Assembly: GCA_023461275.1 (NCBI GenBank)
Contig: JAEYMI010000034.1
Location: forward strand, 1-64,000
Length of the DNA: 64,000 nt
Direction: 5' to 3'
DNA from: Actinomycetes bacterium
GTDB lineage: Bacteria; Actinomycetota; Actinomycetes; Mycobacteriales; Mycobacteriaceae
Shown: piece after piece, positions 1 to 8,834 of the stretch
Layout of the letters: each line of letters opens with the position of its first letter
How positions within the stretch are numbered: position 1 is the stretch's first letter
Position numbers and translations under genes: made by a program
Notes under the pieces: generated by a model
Databases searched by the model: none
Told to the model about the DNA's origin: nothing
Seen by the model: the letters and a program-made list of their open reading frames with translations, nothing else

Positions 1-117
1 TTACGGCGGCTATAGCGGAGGGGAAACGCCCGGCCCCATTCCGAACCCGGAAGCTAAGCCCTCCAGCGCCGATGGTACTGCACCCTAATCAGTGTGGGAG
101 AGTAGGACACCGCCGAA
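1..117 (+). rRNA. rrf: 5S ribosomal RNA
   Basis: This is the 5S rRNA of the large ribosomal subunit. The two ends pair as helix I (CGGCGG near base 4 with CCGCCG near base 110), and the conserved internal block CCATTCCGAACCCGGAAG and the GGGAGAGTAGG stretch near the 3' end are present. The gene starts at or within a base or two of the window edge, so the first nucleotide may be missing. It is the last gene of an rRNA operon whose 16S and 23S genes lie outside the window. Confidence 0.95.
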
Positions 118-130
118 CACAATTTCAAAA

Positions 131-163
131 CCGTGGCCCCCGAAGATAATTCGGGGGCCATGG
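131..163 (+). terminator. Intrinsic terminator of the rRNA operon
   Basis: A 14-bp stem with one mismatch (CCGTGGCCCCCGAA paired with TTCGGGGGCCATGG) closes a 5-nt loop and is followed by the T-rich run TTTGTTTGT. It begins 14 bases after the 5S rRNA, the expected place for the rrn operon terminator. Confidence 0.85.
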
Positions 164-246
164 TTTGTTTGTGGCCTCTCGAGCCTGTGCGCAGATACTC
201 GTCCCGAGTTCTCCGAACCCCCGACAAAGCGAATAGATTGACTGCC

Positions 247-2352
247 ATGAGTGAACGCGATCGAAATCCCGGCCGCCACCGTCGAGGAGGGCCGACGGCC
301 CGTCCCGCTCGGGATGACCGATCCCGGGCATCCGGCAAAGACGATGGACGGCCTCAGGACCCGTGGCTGCCCGAAGATGTGGCAGCCGCGGATCTGGACC
401 CCGAGGTTCGCCGTGACCTTCTCAGCCTCGAGAAACTGACCGCAGATCGCGTCGGCCGGCATCTCGTGATGGTGACCCGGATGCTCGATGACGATCCGGC
501 CCTGGCACTTGAGCATGCGCGAGCGGCCCGGCGTCGGGCGAGCCGGGTCGGTGTGGTCCGCGAGACGGCGGGGATCGCCGCATACAACGCAGGTGAATGG
601 CAGGAGGCCGTGTCCGAGTTGCGTGCGGCCCGTCGAATCACCGGGAACGCCGCACTGCTCCCATTGATTGCCGACGCCGAACGCGGGTTGGGCCGTCCAG
701 AACGTGCAATAGAGATCGCCCGCAGTGACGACGGCCGAGCCTTGAGTGGAGATGACTCCGCGGAGATGACGATCGTCGAAGCCGGCGCCCGCATCGACCT
801 CGGTGAACCGCAGAAGGCCCTGGTGACACTGCAGCGCCAGAATTTGAAGCCCGGTCAAACCGGAACTGTTCCCGCGCGCCTCTACTATGCCTACGCCTCG
901 GCCCTGCTGGCTGCTGGTCGTCGCGACGATGCCGTCACCTGGTACATGAACGCGGCCGCCGCCGATGTCGAGGACGTCACCGATGCCGAGCTCCGTCTCG
1001 TTGAGCTGACCGACGGCGACGCGGTCGAATCCGGCGCCGACGATTACGCCGGCGGTTCCGATGCCGGCGACGTCGATACCGATGCGGTCGAAGCGGTGGC
1101 GGCCACCGACGATGGTCTCAGCGACGAAGGTGTTACCGAGACGGCGGTTGCCGTCGAGGTGCCGGACTCGGACGGACCGGCGGCCACGACCGAAGATACC
1201 GAGCCGACGTCCGAGGACGATTCCGCTGTGGCGAGCCCGGTTGTGGCGAATCACGCGCCGGCGAGTGCTGATCCACAAGCCCCGGCTACCGAAGAGCCCA
1301 CGCAGGAGACCGACGAGCGTGACGCCGCGGCGAATCGCGCGTTCGGCGATGTCTACGACGCCTTACTGCTGGATCTTGACGGAACCGTCTTCGCTGGTCA
1401 TCGAGCCCTCCCCGGCGCTATCGAGACGCTCGCGAAGCTGCCGACACCGCGCTACTTCGTCACCAACAACGCGAGTCGACGTCCGGCGGAGGTCGCGGCC
1501 CATCTCATCGACCTCGGGTTCGATGCCGAGGCCGAACAGGTGATCACCAGCGCCCAGACGGCCGCACGCCTTCTCTCAGAACATCTCGAACCGGGGTCAC
1601 GCGCGCTTGTGGTCGGCACCGACGGTCTGGCACAGGAAGTGCGCGAGGTCGGGATCGGGGTCACGCGCAGCGCGGACGATCGACCAGCGGCGGTGATCCA
1701 GGGCCATTCGACCGACACCGGTTGGGCGCAGCTGTCCGAGGCAGCGCTCGCGGTTCGTGCGGGTGCGCTGTGGATCGCCTGCAACATCGACGCGACGTTC
1801 CCTTCCGAGCGCGGCATGATGATCGGAAACGGGTCGATGGTCGCCGCGGTCGCGAATGCCACGGGCAAGACACCGTTGGTGGCCGGCAAGCCCGCGGCGC
1901 CGCTGATGGCCGATGCCATTGCCCGCAGTCGAGCACAGAATCCGCTCGTCGTCGGCGATCGCCTCGATACCGACATCGAAGGCGCACACGCTGTCGGTAT
2001 CGACAGCCTGATGGTGCTCACCGGCGTCAACAATGCGCGGGATCTGCTTGCCGCGTCACCGCAGCAACGCCCCACCTTCGTGGTGGAGAACCTCACCGGG
2101 CTGCTCCACGACCCCGACGCCGTACGTATCGCCGACCACGACGGATGGAATGTCGAGGTCGGCGCATCGACGGCCACGGTGACCCGGAGCACCGTCGCCG
2201 CGGCGACCGAGAGTCTGCTCCCGGCGCTGGCCGCCGCGGTCTGGCGGGCCGGCGACCACGACGACATCGACTCGACACAGATCGTTGTGTCGTCGTCGGA
2301 CGAGAACGTGTCGGATCTGCTGACCGCTCTCGGGCTCGGGTCGATGGACTAA
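247..2352 (+). CDS. TPR-like domain fused to HAD-IIA phosphatase (glycerol-3-phosphate phosphatase type)
   Basis: This 701-residue protein joins two parts. Residues about 45-250 are helical, TPR-like and resemble the separate M. tuberculosis protein Rv1691. Residues about 370-640 are a HAD subfamily IIA phosphatase like Rv1692, which is known as a glycerol-3-phosphate phosphatase that recycles phospholipid head groups. HAD motif I is DLDGT at 376-380, motif II lies around VTNNAS at 405-410, and motif III/IV is GDRLDTD at 570-576. The domains are separated by about 120 acidic, low-complexity residues rich in D, E, A and T. The ATG at 247 is chosen because the in-frame ATG at 133 lies inside the rRNA terminator. 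A small protein and tlyA follow closely. The phosphatase assignment is secure; the substrate is inferred from the orthologue. Confidence 0.85.
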   Translation: MSERDRNPGRHRRGGPTARPARDDRSRASGKDDGRPQDPWLPEDVAAADLDPEVRRDLLSLEKLTADRVGRHLVMVTRMLDDDPALALEHARAARRRASRVGVVRETAGIAAYNAGEWQEAVSELRAARRITGNAALLPLIADAERGLGRPERAIEIARSDDGRALSGDDSAEMTIVEAGARIDLGEPQKALVTLQRQNLKPGQTGTVPARLYYAYASALLAAGRRDDAVTWYMNAAAADVEDVTDAELRLVELTDGDAVESGADDYAGGSDAGDVDTDAVEAVAATDDGLSDEGVTETAVAVEVPDSDGPAATTEDTEPTSEDDSAVASPVVANHAPASADPQAPATEEPTQETDERDAAANRAFGDVYDALLLDLDGTVFAGHRALPGAIETLAKLPTPRYFVTNNASRRPAEVAAHLIDLGFDAEAEQVITSAQTAARLLSEHLEPGSRALVVGTDGLAQEVREVGIGVTRSADDRPAAVIQGHSTDTGWAQLSEAALAVRAGALWIACNIDATFPSERGMMIGNGSMVAAVANATGKTPLVAGKPAAPLMADAIARSRAQNPLVVGDRLDTDIEGAHAVGIDSLMVLTGVNNARDLLAASPQQRPTFVVENLTGLLHDPDAVRIADHDGWNVEVGASTATVTRSTVAAATESLLPALAAAVWRAGDHDDIDSTQIVVSSSDENVSDLLTALGLGSMD

Positions 2353-2362
2353 CTTGGATCAC

Positions 2363-2632
2363 GTGAGTAGCCCCCAACCCCATGAATCGTCGCTCCACGA
2401 ATCGTCCACGGATGGATCGTTCGGGACGCCGACCCCGCAGCCGGCTGATGCCGGTGATGACGTCGGCGAGCGCCTCGCCGCTGACGTCGGGGCACTGCTC
2501 GACGAGGTCGATGACACTCGACGGGCTGCGGGCGACACGTTCGACCTCGATGCCATCACCCGTCAGGCTGAGCTGCTCGAACGAGCACACGAATCGTTGA
2601 CCTCGGCGCTCGACGCCGTGGACCGTCGATGA
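2363..2632 (+). CDS. Small conserved actinobacterial protein (Rv1693-like position)
   Basis: An 89-residue protein with no recognisable enzymatic domain. The first 35 residues are polar and rich in S, P, H and D. The rest is predicted helical and acidic (DVGERLAADVGALLDEVDD, then a second helix ending in LDAVDRR), so a small helical or coiled-coil protein is likely. It lies 10 nt after the HAD gene and 14 nt before tlyA, the position of the small hypothetical Rv1693 in M. tuberculosis. A TTG at 2354 is an alternative start; GTG at 2363 is preferred, though no strong ribosome-binding site marks either. Function unknown. Confidence 0.7.
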   Translation: MSSPQPHESSLHESSTDGSFGTPTPQPADAGDDVGERLAADVGALLDEVDDTRRAAGDTFDLDAITRQAELLERAHESLTSALDAVDRR

Positions 2633-2646
2633 AGCCTCGCTGACCG

Positions 2647-3561
2647 ATGGCTGCCCGTGCACGCCTGGACGCGGAGCTCGTGCGTCGCGGTCTCGCCCGA
2701 TCTCGAGAGCAGGCCCGCGACCTGATTGCAGCGGGGTCGGTCAAGGTCAACGGCGTGATCGCCGCCAAACCGGCCACCAACGTCGGGCGAGACACCCCGA
2801 TCGTGGTGGTCACCACGCCCGACGACGACTGGGCATCGCGCGGCGCGCATAAATTGATCGGTGCCCTCGATGCCTTCGCGGCCGACGGACTGCGGGTTGA
2901 GGGTCGACGATGCCTGGACGCCGGGGCGTCGACCGGCGGGTTCACCGATGTCTTACTTCGACGTGGCGCTTCCGAGGTGGTGGCCGCCGACGTCGGCTAC
3001 GGGCAAATGATCTGGCGCCTGCAGAACGATGCTCGCGTGCGCGTCGTCGACCGTACCAATGTCCGGCACCTCACCCCTGAAACCATCGGTGGCCCAGTTG
3101 ATCTCATCGTCGCCGACCTCTCGTTCATCTCGCTGTCGTTGGTGCTTCCCGCGCTGGCGGCGTGCCTGGCCGACGGCGGTGATCTGGTCCCGATGGTCAA
3201 GCCGCAGTTCGAGGTCGGCAAGGAGCGGGTGGGCAGCGGTGGTGTGGTCCGCGATCCGGCACTACGGGCCGACGCCGTGGCGGGGGTCGCCGACAACGCG
3301 GCCGCGCTCGGCCTGCGGACCCGAGGGGTGGTGGCGAGTCCATTGCCTGGTCCGTCGGGAAACGTGGAGTACTTTCTGTGGCTCACCGCCACATCCGGTG
3401 CCCGGGCCGCGGCCAACACACCCGACGGTCCGGCATCGGCCGAACTCGCGGACAACGATAAGGTCGGTAGTCGTGTCGGCGTCGACGGGGACATCACCGA
3501 CTCCGACCGCGCGGCACGAATGCGGATGATTGTCGACGCGGTGGACAACGGACCCCGCTGA
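2647..3561 (+). CDS. tlyA: TlyA family rRNA (cytidine-2'-O)-methyltransferase
   Basis: A 304-residue protein with an N-terminal S4 RNA-binding domain (about 5-60, with ARLDAELVRRGLARSREQA) followed by an FtsJ/RrmJ-type SAM methyltransferase domain (about 65-270). The SAM-binding loop LDAGASTGGF is at 90-99, and the acidic motif VDLIVADLSFIS and the later VKPQFEVG carry the expected catalytic Asp and Lys. TlyA methylates the 2'-OH of cytidines in 16S and 23S rRNA, and its loss gives capreomycin resistance in mycobacteria. It sits in the conserved order HAD, small protein, tlyA, nadK, recN. The C-terminal 45 residues are a polar tail of low conservation. Confidence 0.93.
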   Translation: MAARARLDAELVRRGLARSREQARDLIAAGSVKVNGVIAAKPATNVGRDTPIVVVTTPDDDWASRGAHKLIGALDAFAADGLRVEGRRCLDAGASTGGFTDVLLRRGASEVVAADVGYGQMIWRLQNDARVRVVDRTNVRHLTPETIGGPVDLIVADLSFISLSLVLPALAACLADGGDLVPMVKPQFEVGKERVGSGGVVRDPALRADAVAGVADNAAALGLRTRGVVASPLPGPSGNVEYFLWLTATSGARAAANTPDGPASAELADNDKVGSRVGVDGDITDSDRAARMRMIVDAVDNGPR

Positions 3562-3577
3562 CCACGAAGGGATCACA

Positions 3578-4600
3578 GTGACCAACGGGTCGGCGGCAAC
3601 CACTTCGGACCGGGAGTTCCTGGTGGTCGCCCATACTGGTCGGGAGATCGTCACCCGCACGATGGAGTCGATCGCACGCCACTGCGCGGCAGCTGGTGTT
3701 GCGCTGCGGGTCATCGATCACGACATCGTCGCTCGCGACGCCGATCCGGTACCGCACTCGTTGTCGAGTCGGCCCGTCGTTCCCGGCCCGACCCCGCCGG
3801 AGAGTCATCCGGTCAATCCGCAGCAATTGCGAAGCATGGGCGTCGATGTCGAGGTGACCTCGGTCGGTCACGAGTCGGCGGAAGGCTGTGAGGTCGTCAT
3901 CGTCCTCGGCGGCGACGGAACCTTCTTGCGCGCCGCTGAATTGGCCTACCCCGCCGGCGTCCCGGTACTCGGGGTGAATCTCGGCCACATCGGATTCCTC
4001 GCCGAAGCGGAGGCCAACGGGATCGACTCGGTGATGTCACAGCTGGTTGGTAGGGATTACCGGGTGGTTCCGCGAATGACCCTGGACGTCACCGTCATCA
4101 ATCCCGCTACTCCGGAGGTGCCCCCGCAACGTAGCTGGGCACTCAACGAGGTCGCGATCTTGAATCAGACCAACCATGGCGTGCTGGAGTTGGTCACCGA
4201 GGTCGACGGCCGACCGGTCTCGGCGTTCGGCGCCGATGGCGTTCTGGTGTCGACACCGACCGGCTCGACGGCATATGCCTTCTCGGCGGGCGGACCGGTC
4301 ATGTGGCCCGACTTGGAGGCGATCGTCGTGGTGCCGAGCAACGCCCACGCCCTCTTCGCCCGGCCGATGGTGACCAGTCCGCGTTCACGGATCGCCATCG
4401 AGATTGACAAGGCGGGACGATCGGCGATCGCAATGTGCGACGGACGTCGTAGTTTCGACGTGCCGGCAGGTGCGCGCGTAGAAGTGGTTCGCAGCGAACG
4501 ATCCGTGCAATGGGTCCGAATCGACTCCGAGCCGTTCGCTGACCGGTTGGTGACGAAATTCAAACTGCCCGTGACGGGTTGGCGAGGACGGCCGGGATGA
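3578..4600 (+). CDS. nadK: NAD kinase
   Basis: A 340-residue ATP/polyphosphate-dependent NAD kinase that makes NADP+ in the cytoplasm. The signature GGDGTF is at 111-116. The conserved NE and S/T-P-T-G-S-T-A-Y segments (NEVAILNQTNHG and STPTGSTAYAFSAGGP) follow, as does a C-terminal beta-sandwich region. The start is GTG at 3578, preceded by GAAGGGA; the longer in-frame reading from 3530 would overlap tlyA by 32 nt and has no ribosome-binding site. It lies 16 nt after tlyA and 36 nt before recN, so it is probably co-transcribed with them. Residues 55-85 are an insert rich in P and R typical of actinobacterial enzymes. Confidence 0.93.
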   Translation: MTNGSAATTSDREFLVVAHTGREIVTRTMESIARHCAAAGVALRVIDHDIVARDADPVPHSLSSRPVVPGPTPPESHPVNPQQLRSMGVDVEVTSVGHESAEGCEVVIVLGGDGTFLRAAELAYPAGVPVLGVNLGHIGFLAEAEANGIDSVMSQLVGRDYRVVPRMTLDVTVINPATPEVPPQRSWALNEVAILNQTNHGVLELVTEVDGRPVSAFGADGVLVSTPTGSTAYAFSAGGPVMWPDLEAIVVVPSNAHALFARPMVTSPRSRIAIEIDKAGRSAIAMCDGRRSFDVPAGARVEVVRSERSVQWVRIDSEPFADRLVTKFKLPVTGWRGRPG

Positions 4601-4636
4601 TCGAAGCGACAACGATGATGACGGGGGATCGGTGAC

Positions 4637-6427
4637 ATGCTCGAAGAACTCTCGATCTCGGGACTCGGTGTCATCGAGAACGCCTCTGCGCAATTCCACG
4701 AGGGCTTCACCGTACTGACCGGCGAAACCGGTGCCGGCAAGACGATGGTCGTGTCGAGCCTGCACCTCCTCTCGGGTGCACGGGCGGAAGCCACACGTGT
4801 CCGCTCGGGCAGCCCGAAGGCGACCATCGAGGGACGTTTCCGTCTACCTCCGACCGATCAGCCCGGCACACCGAACGAGACGATCGCCGAGATCATCGAG
4901 AGCTCCGGCGCGGAACTCGACGACGGCGACACCCTGATCGCCGTCCGGACGGTGGGTTCGGACGGGCGCTCACGCGCCCACCTCGGCGGCCGGTCGGTAC
5001 CCGTCGGAGTCCTCGGACAGCTGACCACCAGCCTGCTGACCATCCACGGCCAGAACGATCAGCTTCGGCTGATCAAACCCGATGCCCAACGCGAGGCGCT
5101 GGACACCTTCGCCGGACCCAAGATCGCGTCAGCACTGGCCGGATACCGGCGCAAACGAGACGACTGGATCGCTGTTCTCGACGAACTCGAACTTCGACGG
5201 ACCAGCTCGCGTGACCTGGCGCAGGAAGCCGACAGGTTGAGGTTCGGCATCGACGAGATCGCCGCGGTGGATCCGCAACCGGGCGAAGACGACGAGCTGG
5301 CGCAGACCATCCGCCAACTCACCGACCTCGAGACGATTCGCGAGGCGGCGGAAACCTCACGCGAGATCGTCGCCGGTGACGCCGGTTCACTCGTCGACGG
5401 TCTCGGTCAGCTTCGTACGGTCCTCGAATCAACCGTCGACGAGACCCTGCGGGGTCTGCTGCCCCGGGTGACCGAGGCGTTGACCGTGGTGACCGATGTC
5501 GGCGCAGAACTCACCTCATTCGCGTCGGGTTTGCCCGCCGATGCTGCCGAACTGGACAAGTTGCTCAACCGGCAGGCCGAGCTCAAAGCGTTGGTCCGCA
5601 AGTACGCGCCCGACATCGACGGGGTGATCGCCTGGCGGACCGAGGCGGAGTCACGTCTTTCCCAGATCGATGACCCGGCCGGGTCGATCGAACAGTTGGA
5701 GGCCGCCGCCGACGCCGCACGCGCCGAGGTCGAGGCCGCGGCCGCGAAAATCCACTCCGCGCGCACGACGGCCGCCAAATCGATGGCCACCAAGGTATCG
5801 GCCGAACTGTCCGGGCTGGCGATGGGCGATGCGACCCTCGCGGTGGACGTGTCGGTCGACCCTCCGCAATCGGAGGACCGGCTCGCGATCACCGTGGCGG
5901 GCGCACCCGCTCACGCGGGATCCTCGGGCGCCGACCGCGTCGAATTCGCGTTGATCGCGCACAAGGGTGGAACGCCGCTGCCGATCGCGAAGTCCGCATC
6001 CGGCGGTGAGCTCTCCCGCGTGATGCTCGCGATGGAGGCGGTGCTCGCCTCGCCGACCCAGGGATCGATCATGGTGTTCGACGAGGTCGATGCCGGCGTC
6101 GGCGGTCGCGCAGCCGTCGAAATCGGCCGCAGACTCGCTCGACTTGCCCAGTCCCACCAGGTCATCGTGGTCACTCATCTGCCTCAGGTGGCGGCATTTG
6201 CTGACAATCATCTCGTGATCGGCAAGAATGTTTCATCGAAGGGATCGTCTCGACGTGCCGGCGGTGGGGTCACCAGTACCGTGACGACTCTCGACCGGGA
6301 CGAACGAATCGCCGAGCTGGCTCGTATGCTGGCTGGGCTGGGTGACTCCGACACCGGGCGTGCACACGCCGAGGAGTTGCTGAACACCGCAGAAGCGGAG
6401 AAGGGACGGGGCGCCGCGCAGCACTGA
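4637..6427 (+). CDS. recN: DNA repair protein RecN
   Basis: A 596-residue SMC-like ATPase acting in double-strand-break repair. Walker A GETGAGKT is at 29-36, the ABC signature SASGGELSRVM lies near 453-463, and Walker B with catalytic glutamate (MVFDEVDAGVGG) near 478-489. Between them lie long Ala/Glu-rich coiled-coil arms (about 165-370), as in all RecN proteins. The length matches the family. The ATG at 4637 follows GGGGGATC with good spacing. A hairpin just after the stop suggests the tlyA-nadK-recN unit ends here. Confidence 0.95.
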   Translation: MLEELSISGLGVIENASAQFHEGFTVLTGETGAGKTMVVSSLHLLSGARAEATRVRSGSPKATIEGRFRLPPTDQPGTPNETIAEIIESSGAELDDGDTLIAVRTVGSDGRSRAHLGGRSVPVGVLGQLTTSLLTIHGQNDQLRLIKPDAQREALDTFAGPKIASALAGYRRKRDDWIAVLDELELRRTSSRDLAQEADRLRFGIDEIAAVDPQPGEDDELAQTIRQLTDLETIREAAETSREIVAGDAGSLVDGLGQLRTVLESTVDETLRGLLPRVTEALTVVTDVGAELTSFASGLPADAAELDKLLNRQAELKALVRKYAPDIDGVIAWRTEAESRLSQIDDPAGSIEQLEAAADAARAEVEAAAAKIHSARTTAAKSMATKVSAELSGLAMGDATLAVDVSVDPPQSEDRLAITVAGAPAHAGSSGADRVEFALIAHKGGTPLPIAKSASGGELSRVMLAMEAVLASPTQGSIMVFDEVDAGVGGRAAVEIGRRLARLAQSHQVIVVTHLPQVAAFADNHLVIGKNVSSKGSSRRAGGGVTSTVTTLDRDERIAELARMLAGLGDSDTGRAHAEELLNTAEAEKGRGAAQH

Positions 6428-6433
6428 CGCCGA

Positions 6434-6450
6434 GGACGCGAGGAGCGTCC
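6434..6450 (+). terminator. Possible terminator after recN
   Basis: A perfect 6-bp GC stem (GGACGC with GCGTCC) and 5-nt loop begin 6 bases after the recN stop codon. There is no T-tract, as is common in high-GC actinobacteria, so termination is likely but not certain. Confidence 0.4.
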
Positions 6451-6524
6451 ATCGGATCGGCCTACGGGCCACGGGCAAGCGGTCGGGGGATCGCGCGGTT
6501 GGGGGTCTACATCGTGGGGGAGTC

Positions 6525-7664
6525 ATGGAAGTACCGAACGGTACAAGCGCTGCGCGGCAAGGTCGCGGCGCCACTTCGACGTATCTGGACCACACGATGA
6601 CCGACGACGACCCCGAGAACAACTCAGTGCGCGTCTCCGACGAAGAGACCCTGAACCTGCTGGTCCACGAGGAGTATCTCGAGCCAGTCGTCCGCGAGGA
6701 ACGACGCCGGGTGGAGGTCCGCAAGACCATCCGTACCGAGCCCGCCGAGGTATCGGTGATGGCTTTCACCGAGCGGGCCACCGTTCGTCGCCACCGCGTT
6801 GAGCGCGAGGTGGACGAAGTTCCCGAGCCGTACTGGAAAGACAACACGTACGTGATCCCGGTGGTCGAGGAAGAGCTCGTGGTGACACGCCGACTGGTGG
6901 TACGTGAAGAGGTTCACATCACGCGCACCAGCGGTACCGAGCAGGTAACCATTCCCGGCACAGTGCGGCGTGAGGTCATCGACATCGATGACCTCGATGA
7001 CTCCGACGCACTCACCGATCCGGTGGTGGGCGAGGCCTCACCCACCGAGACCGATGAGGCATCGACCGCGGACAGTTCGGCAAGCGATGATCGCGTCGAG
7101 AACGATGTCGCTCCGGACGTCGCCGCCGAGTCCGATATTTCAGATCATGAGGGCGTGAATTCCGTACAGCTCAATGGAATTGACCACAACGGATCGTCGG
7201 TTGACGGTGCCGAGCAGTACCACGCCGCCCTCAACGGCGCCGTTGTCGCCGGCGACCATGACCTCGCCGACGGCGATACCGAACCCGGTGACGTTGCGGC
7301 CGGTGACAGCGGACCCGGTGACGTCGAACCCGGCGAGCCGGGCCACCTCAACGGTGATACCTACGCGGACGTTGCGCTGGAGCCCCACGACCTCGCCGCC
7401 GACGCCGAGACCGAGGTCGGCACCGTCGGCGATGACCTCGCTGCGCTGCCGATACCGTCGTCAAGCGATATGGTCTCGCCGGAAACGTTCGATGATGATT
7501 TGTGGTCATTGCGACCTGATATCGACGGCATTGCCGCCGCACACGTCGAACGGGAGTCGTCGGGGGGCGATCATCGAGTCGATGAAAGGGGAGGACATTT
7601 CGACGAAGCTGTGGCGGACGACGATCCGACGCCCCAGCGAGGACGGCACCGCCGACCGAACTGA
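6525..7664 (+). CDS. DUF2382 (YsnF/AvaK-type) domain protein with acidic tail
   Basis: A 379-residue protein with a DUF2382 domain (about 40-150). It shows the family's alternating charged beta pattern: L-V-H-E-E-Y, VVREERRRVEVRKTI, then EPYWKDNTYVIPVVEEELVV and RRLVVREEVHITR. The remaining 230 residues are acidic and low-complexity, with a GD-x-EPGD-type repeat around 245-270. DUF2382 proteins are general-stress-associated in other bacteria, but their biochemistry is not established. The ATG at 6525 is preceded by GGGGGAG; an ATG at 6597 is possible. It pairs with the next gene, which also carries DUF2382, and both sit between recN and steA. No signal peptide or membrane segment is seen. Confidence 0.75.
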   Translation: MEVPNGTSAARQGRGATSTYLDHTMTDDDPENNSVRVSDEETLNLLVHEEYLEPVVREERRRVEVRKTIRTEPAEVSVMAFTERATVRRHRVEREVDEVPEPYWKDNTYVIPVVEEELVVTRRLVVREEVHITRTSGTEQVTIPGTVRREVIDIDDLDDSDALTDPVVGEASPTETDEASTADSSASDDRVENDVAPDVAAESDISDHEGVNSVQLNGIDHNGSSVDGAEQYHAALNGAVVAGDHDLADGDTEPGDVAAGDSGPGDVEPGEPGHLNGDTYADVALEPHDLAADAETEVGTVGDDLAALPIPSSSDMVSPETFDDDLWSLRPDIDGIAAAHVERESSGGDHRVDERGGHFDEAVADDDPTPQRGRHRRPN

Positions 7665-7770
7665 TCATTACGTGACCGATAACGACGCACACGATCACAA
7701 CTCAATGCGCACAACCAAAATTTTGACGGTCGAGAGTCGGCTGTCAGAGATTCAGAAAGTGGGAGGGATC

Positions 7771-7800
7771 ATGAATACGCTGGCGGTGGCCCGATGGTAG
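7771..7800 (+). CDS. Putative 9-codon leader ORF overlapping the next gene
   Basis: A short reading frame (peptide MNTLAVARW) begins with ATG behind a strong purine run GTGGGAGGG. It ends at a TAG that overlaps the ATG of the DUF2382 gene at 7794 in a different frame. The sequence ATGGTAG at the junction would allow a terminating ribosome to restart. Either this is a translational-coupling leader or the strong ribosome-binding site simply serves the downstream gene badly. Nothing in the peptide itself indicates function. Confidence 0.35.
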   Translation: MNTLAVARW

Positions 7801-8750
7801 TCACCTTTGCGGGATACGACATCAAGGTCGGCACGCCGGTCATGTCCAGGGACGGCAAGGAAGTCGGTTCGGTGAAATCCACCGATGCTGACGACCTCGT
7901 GGTTGCTGTGCACGGCGACGACAAGCCTCTGGTGGTCAGCGAAAGGGGAGTCGCTGCGTTCGAGCCCGACTTCGTCCGGCTGGCGCAGAGCGCGGATTGG
8001 ATCCAGAAGGGGCAGTGGAAGATCGCCCCCGCGGCCGGCGTGCGCACCCTGGGTGGTTATGCCACCGAGGCGCCCGTGCCCGCCGGAGTCGCCGCACCGC
8101 TGGCAGCGACCGCGGCATCAGGGTCGACGGCGACCGCGACGACAACCGCTCCGCCGCTCAACGGATCAACGTCGATCTCCAAGACCGACGACGAGGATTC
8201 GGTCACCGGCACCCCGTCGGCACCGGCCGCGACGGTCGATATTTCGACCAAGGATGCGACGCCCGCCCCGGCTGCGTCGTCGACGAGCAACAACACGGCC
8301 GCAGCCAACACTGCTGCTGCCACCACCGAGGATGAAGAGACCTCGACGGCGCCGACCGGCACCGAGCAGGCCCACGCGGTCAAGATCCACGCAGAGAACC
8401 TGGTCGCGCAGAAGCGTGAGGTCGCCAGCGGTGCAGTGACCGTGCGCAAGCGCGTCGTCGTCGACGACGAGTCGCTTGACGTCGACGTGTTCGAGGAGAA
8501 GGTCAAGGTCACTCGTCGCGATCTCGATCACGACGCGGATCCCGAGCATGTCTTCGAGGACTCCACCTTCGAGATCGAGTTGCTCAAGGAAGCGATCGAT
8601 GTGTCGACCCGGGTGCGTGTTGTCGGGCAGGTCGCCCTCGACAAGCATCGTGTGACGCGCACCGAGAAGGTCAGCGGCCAGGTGCGTCGCGAAGAAGTCG
8701 ACGTCGATCAGGTCGAGTACCCGGAGGTGCGCAAGCCCGGCGCGAAGTAA
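7794..8750 (+). CDS. PRC-barrel-like and DUF2382 domain stress protein
   Basis: A 318-residue protein. Residues 1-80 form a PRC-barrel-like module (YDIKVGTPVMSRDGKEVGSV). Residues about 90-195 are a disordered linker rich in A, T, S and P. Residues about 200-318 are a DUF2382 domain (VRKRVVVDDESLDVDVFEEK and later VGQVALDKHRVTRTEKVSG). This barrel-linker-DUF2382 layout is the usual one for YsnF/AvaK-type proteins. The ATG at 7794 is weakly preceded by a binding site of its own and overlaps a 9-codon ORF. It is probably functionally linked to the preceding DUF2382 protein. The region is cytoplasmic by sequence; function unknown. Confidence 0.75.
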   Translation: MVVTFAGYDIKVGTPVMSRDGKEVGSVKSTDADDLVVAVHGDDKPLVVSERGVAAFEPDFVRLAQSADWIQKGQWKIAPAAGVRTLGGYATEAPVPAGVAAPLAATAASGSTATATTTAPPLNGSTSISKTDDEDSVTGTPSAPAATVDISTKDATPAPAASSTSNNTAAANTAAATTEDEETSTAPTGTEQAHAVKIHAENLVAQKREVASGAVTVRKRVVVDDESLDVDVFEEKVKVTRRDLDHDADPEHVFEDSTFEIELLKEAIDVSTRVRVVGQVALDKHRVTRTEKVSGQVRREEVDVDQVEYPEVRKPGAK

Positions 8751-8834
8751 CTGATGTTGCTCATGTGACAAAAGTTGCTGTTGTTACGGCGCGCCTCCCC
8801 GCGTGAGGGCATGTGACCGTCAATCATTGGCGCC

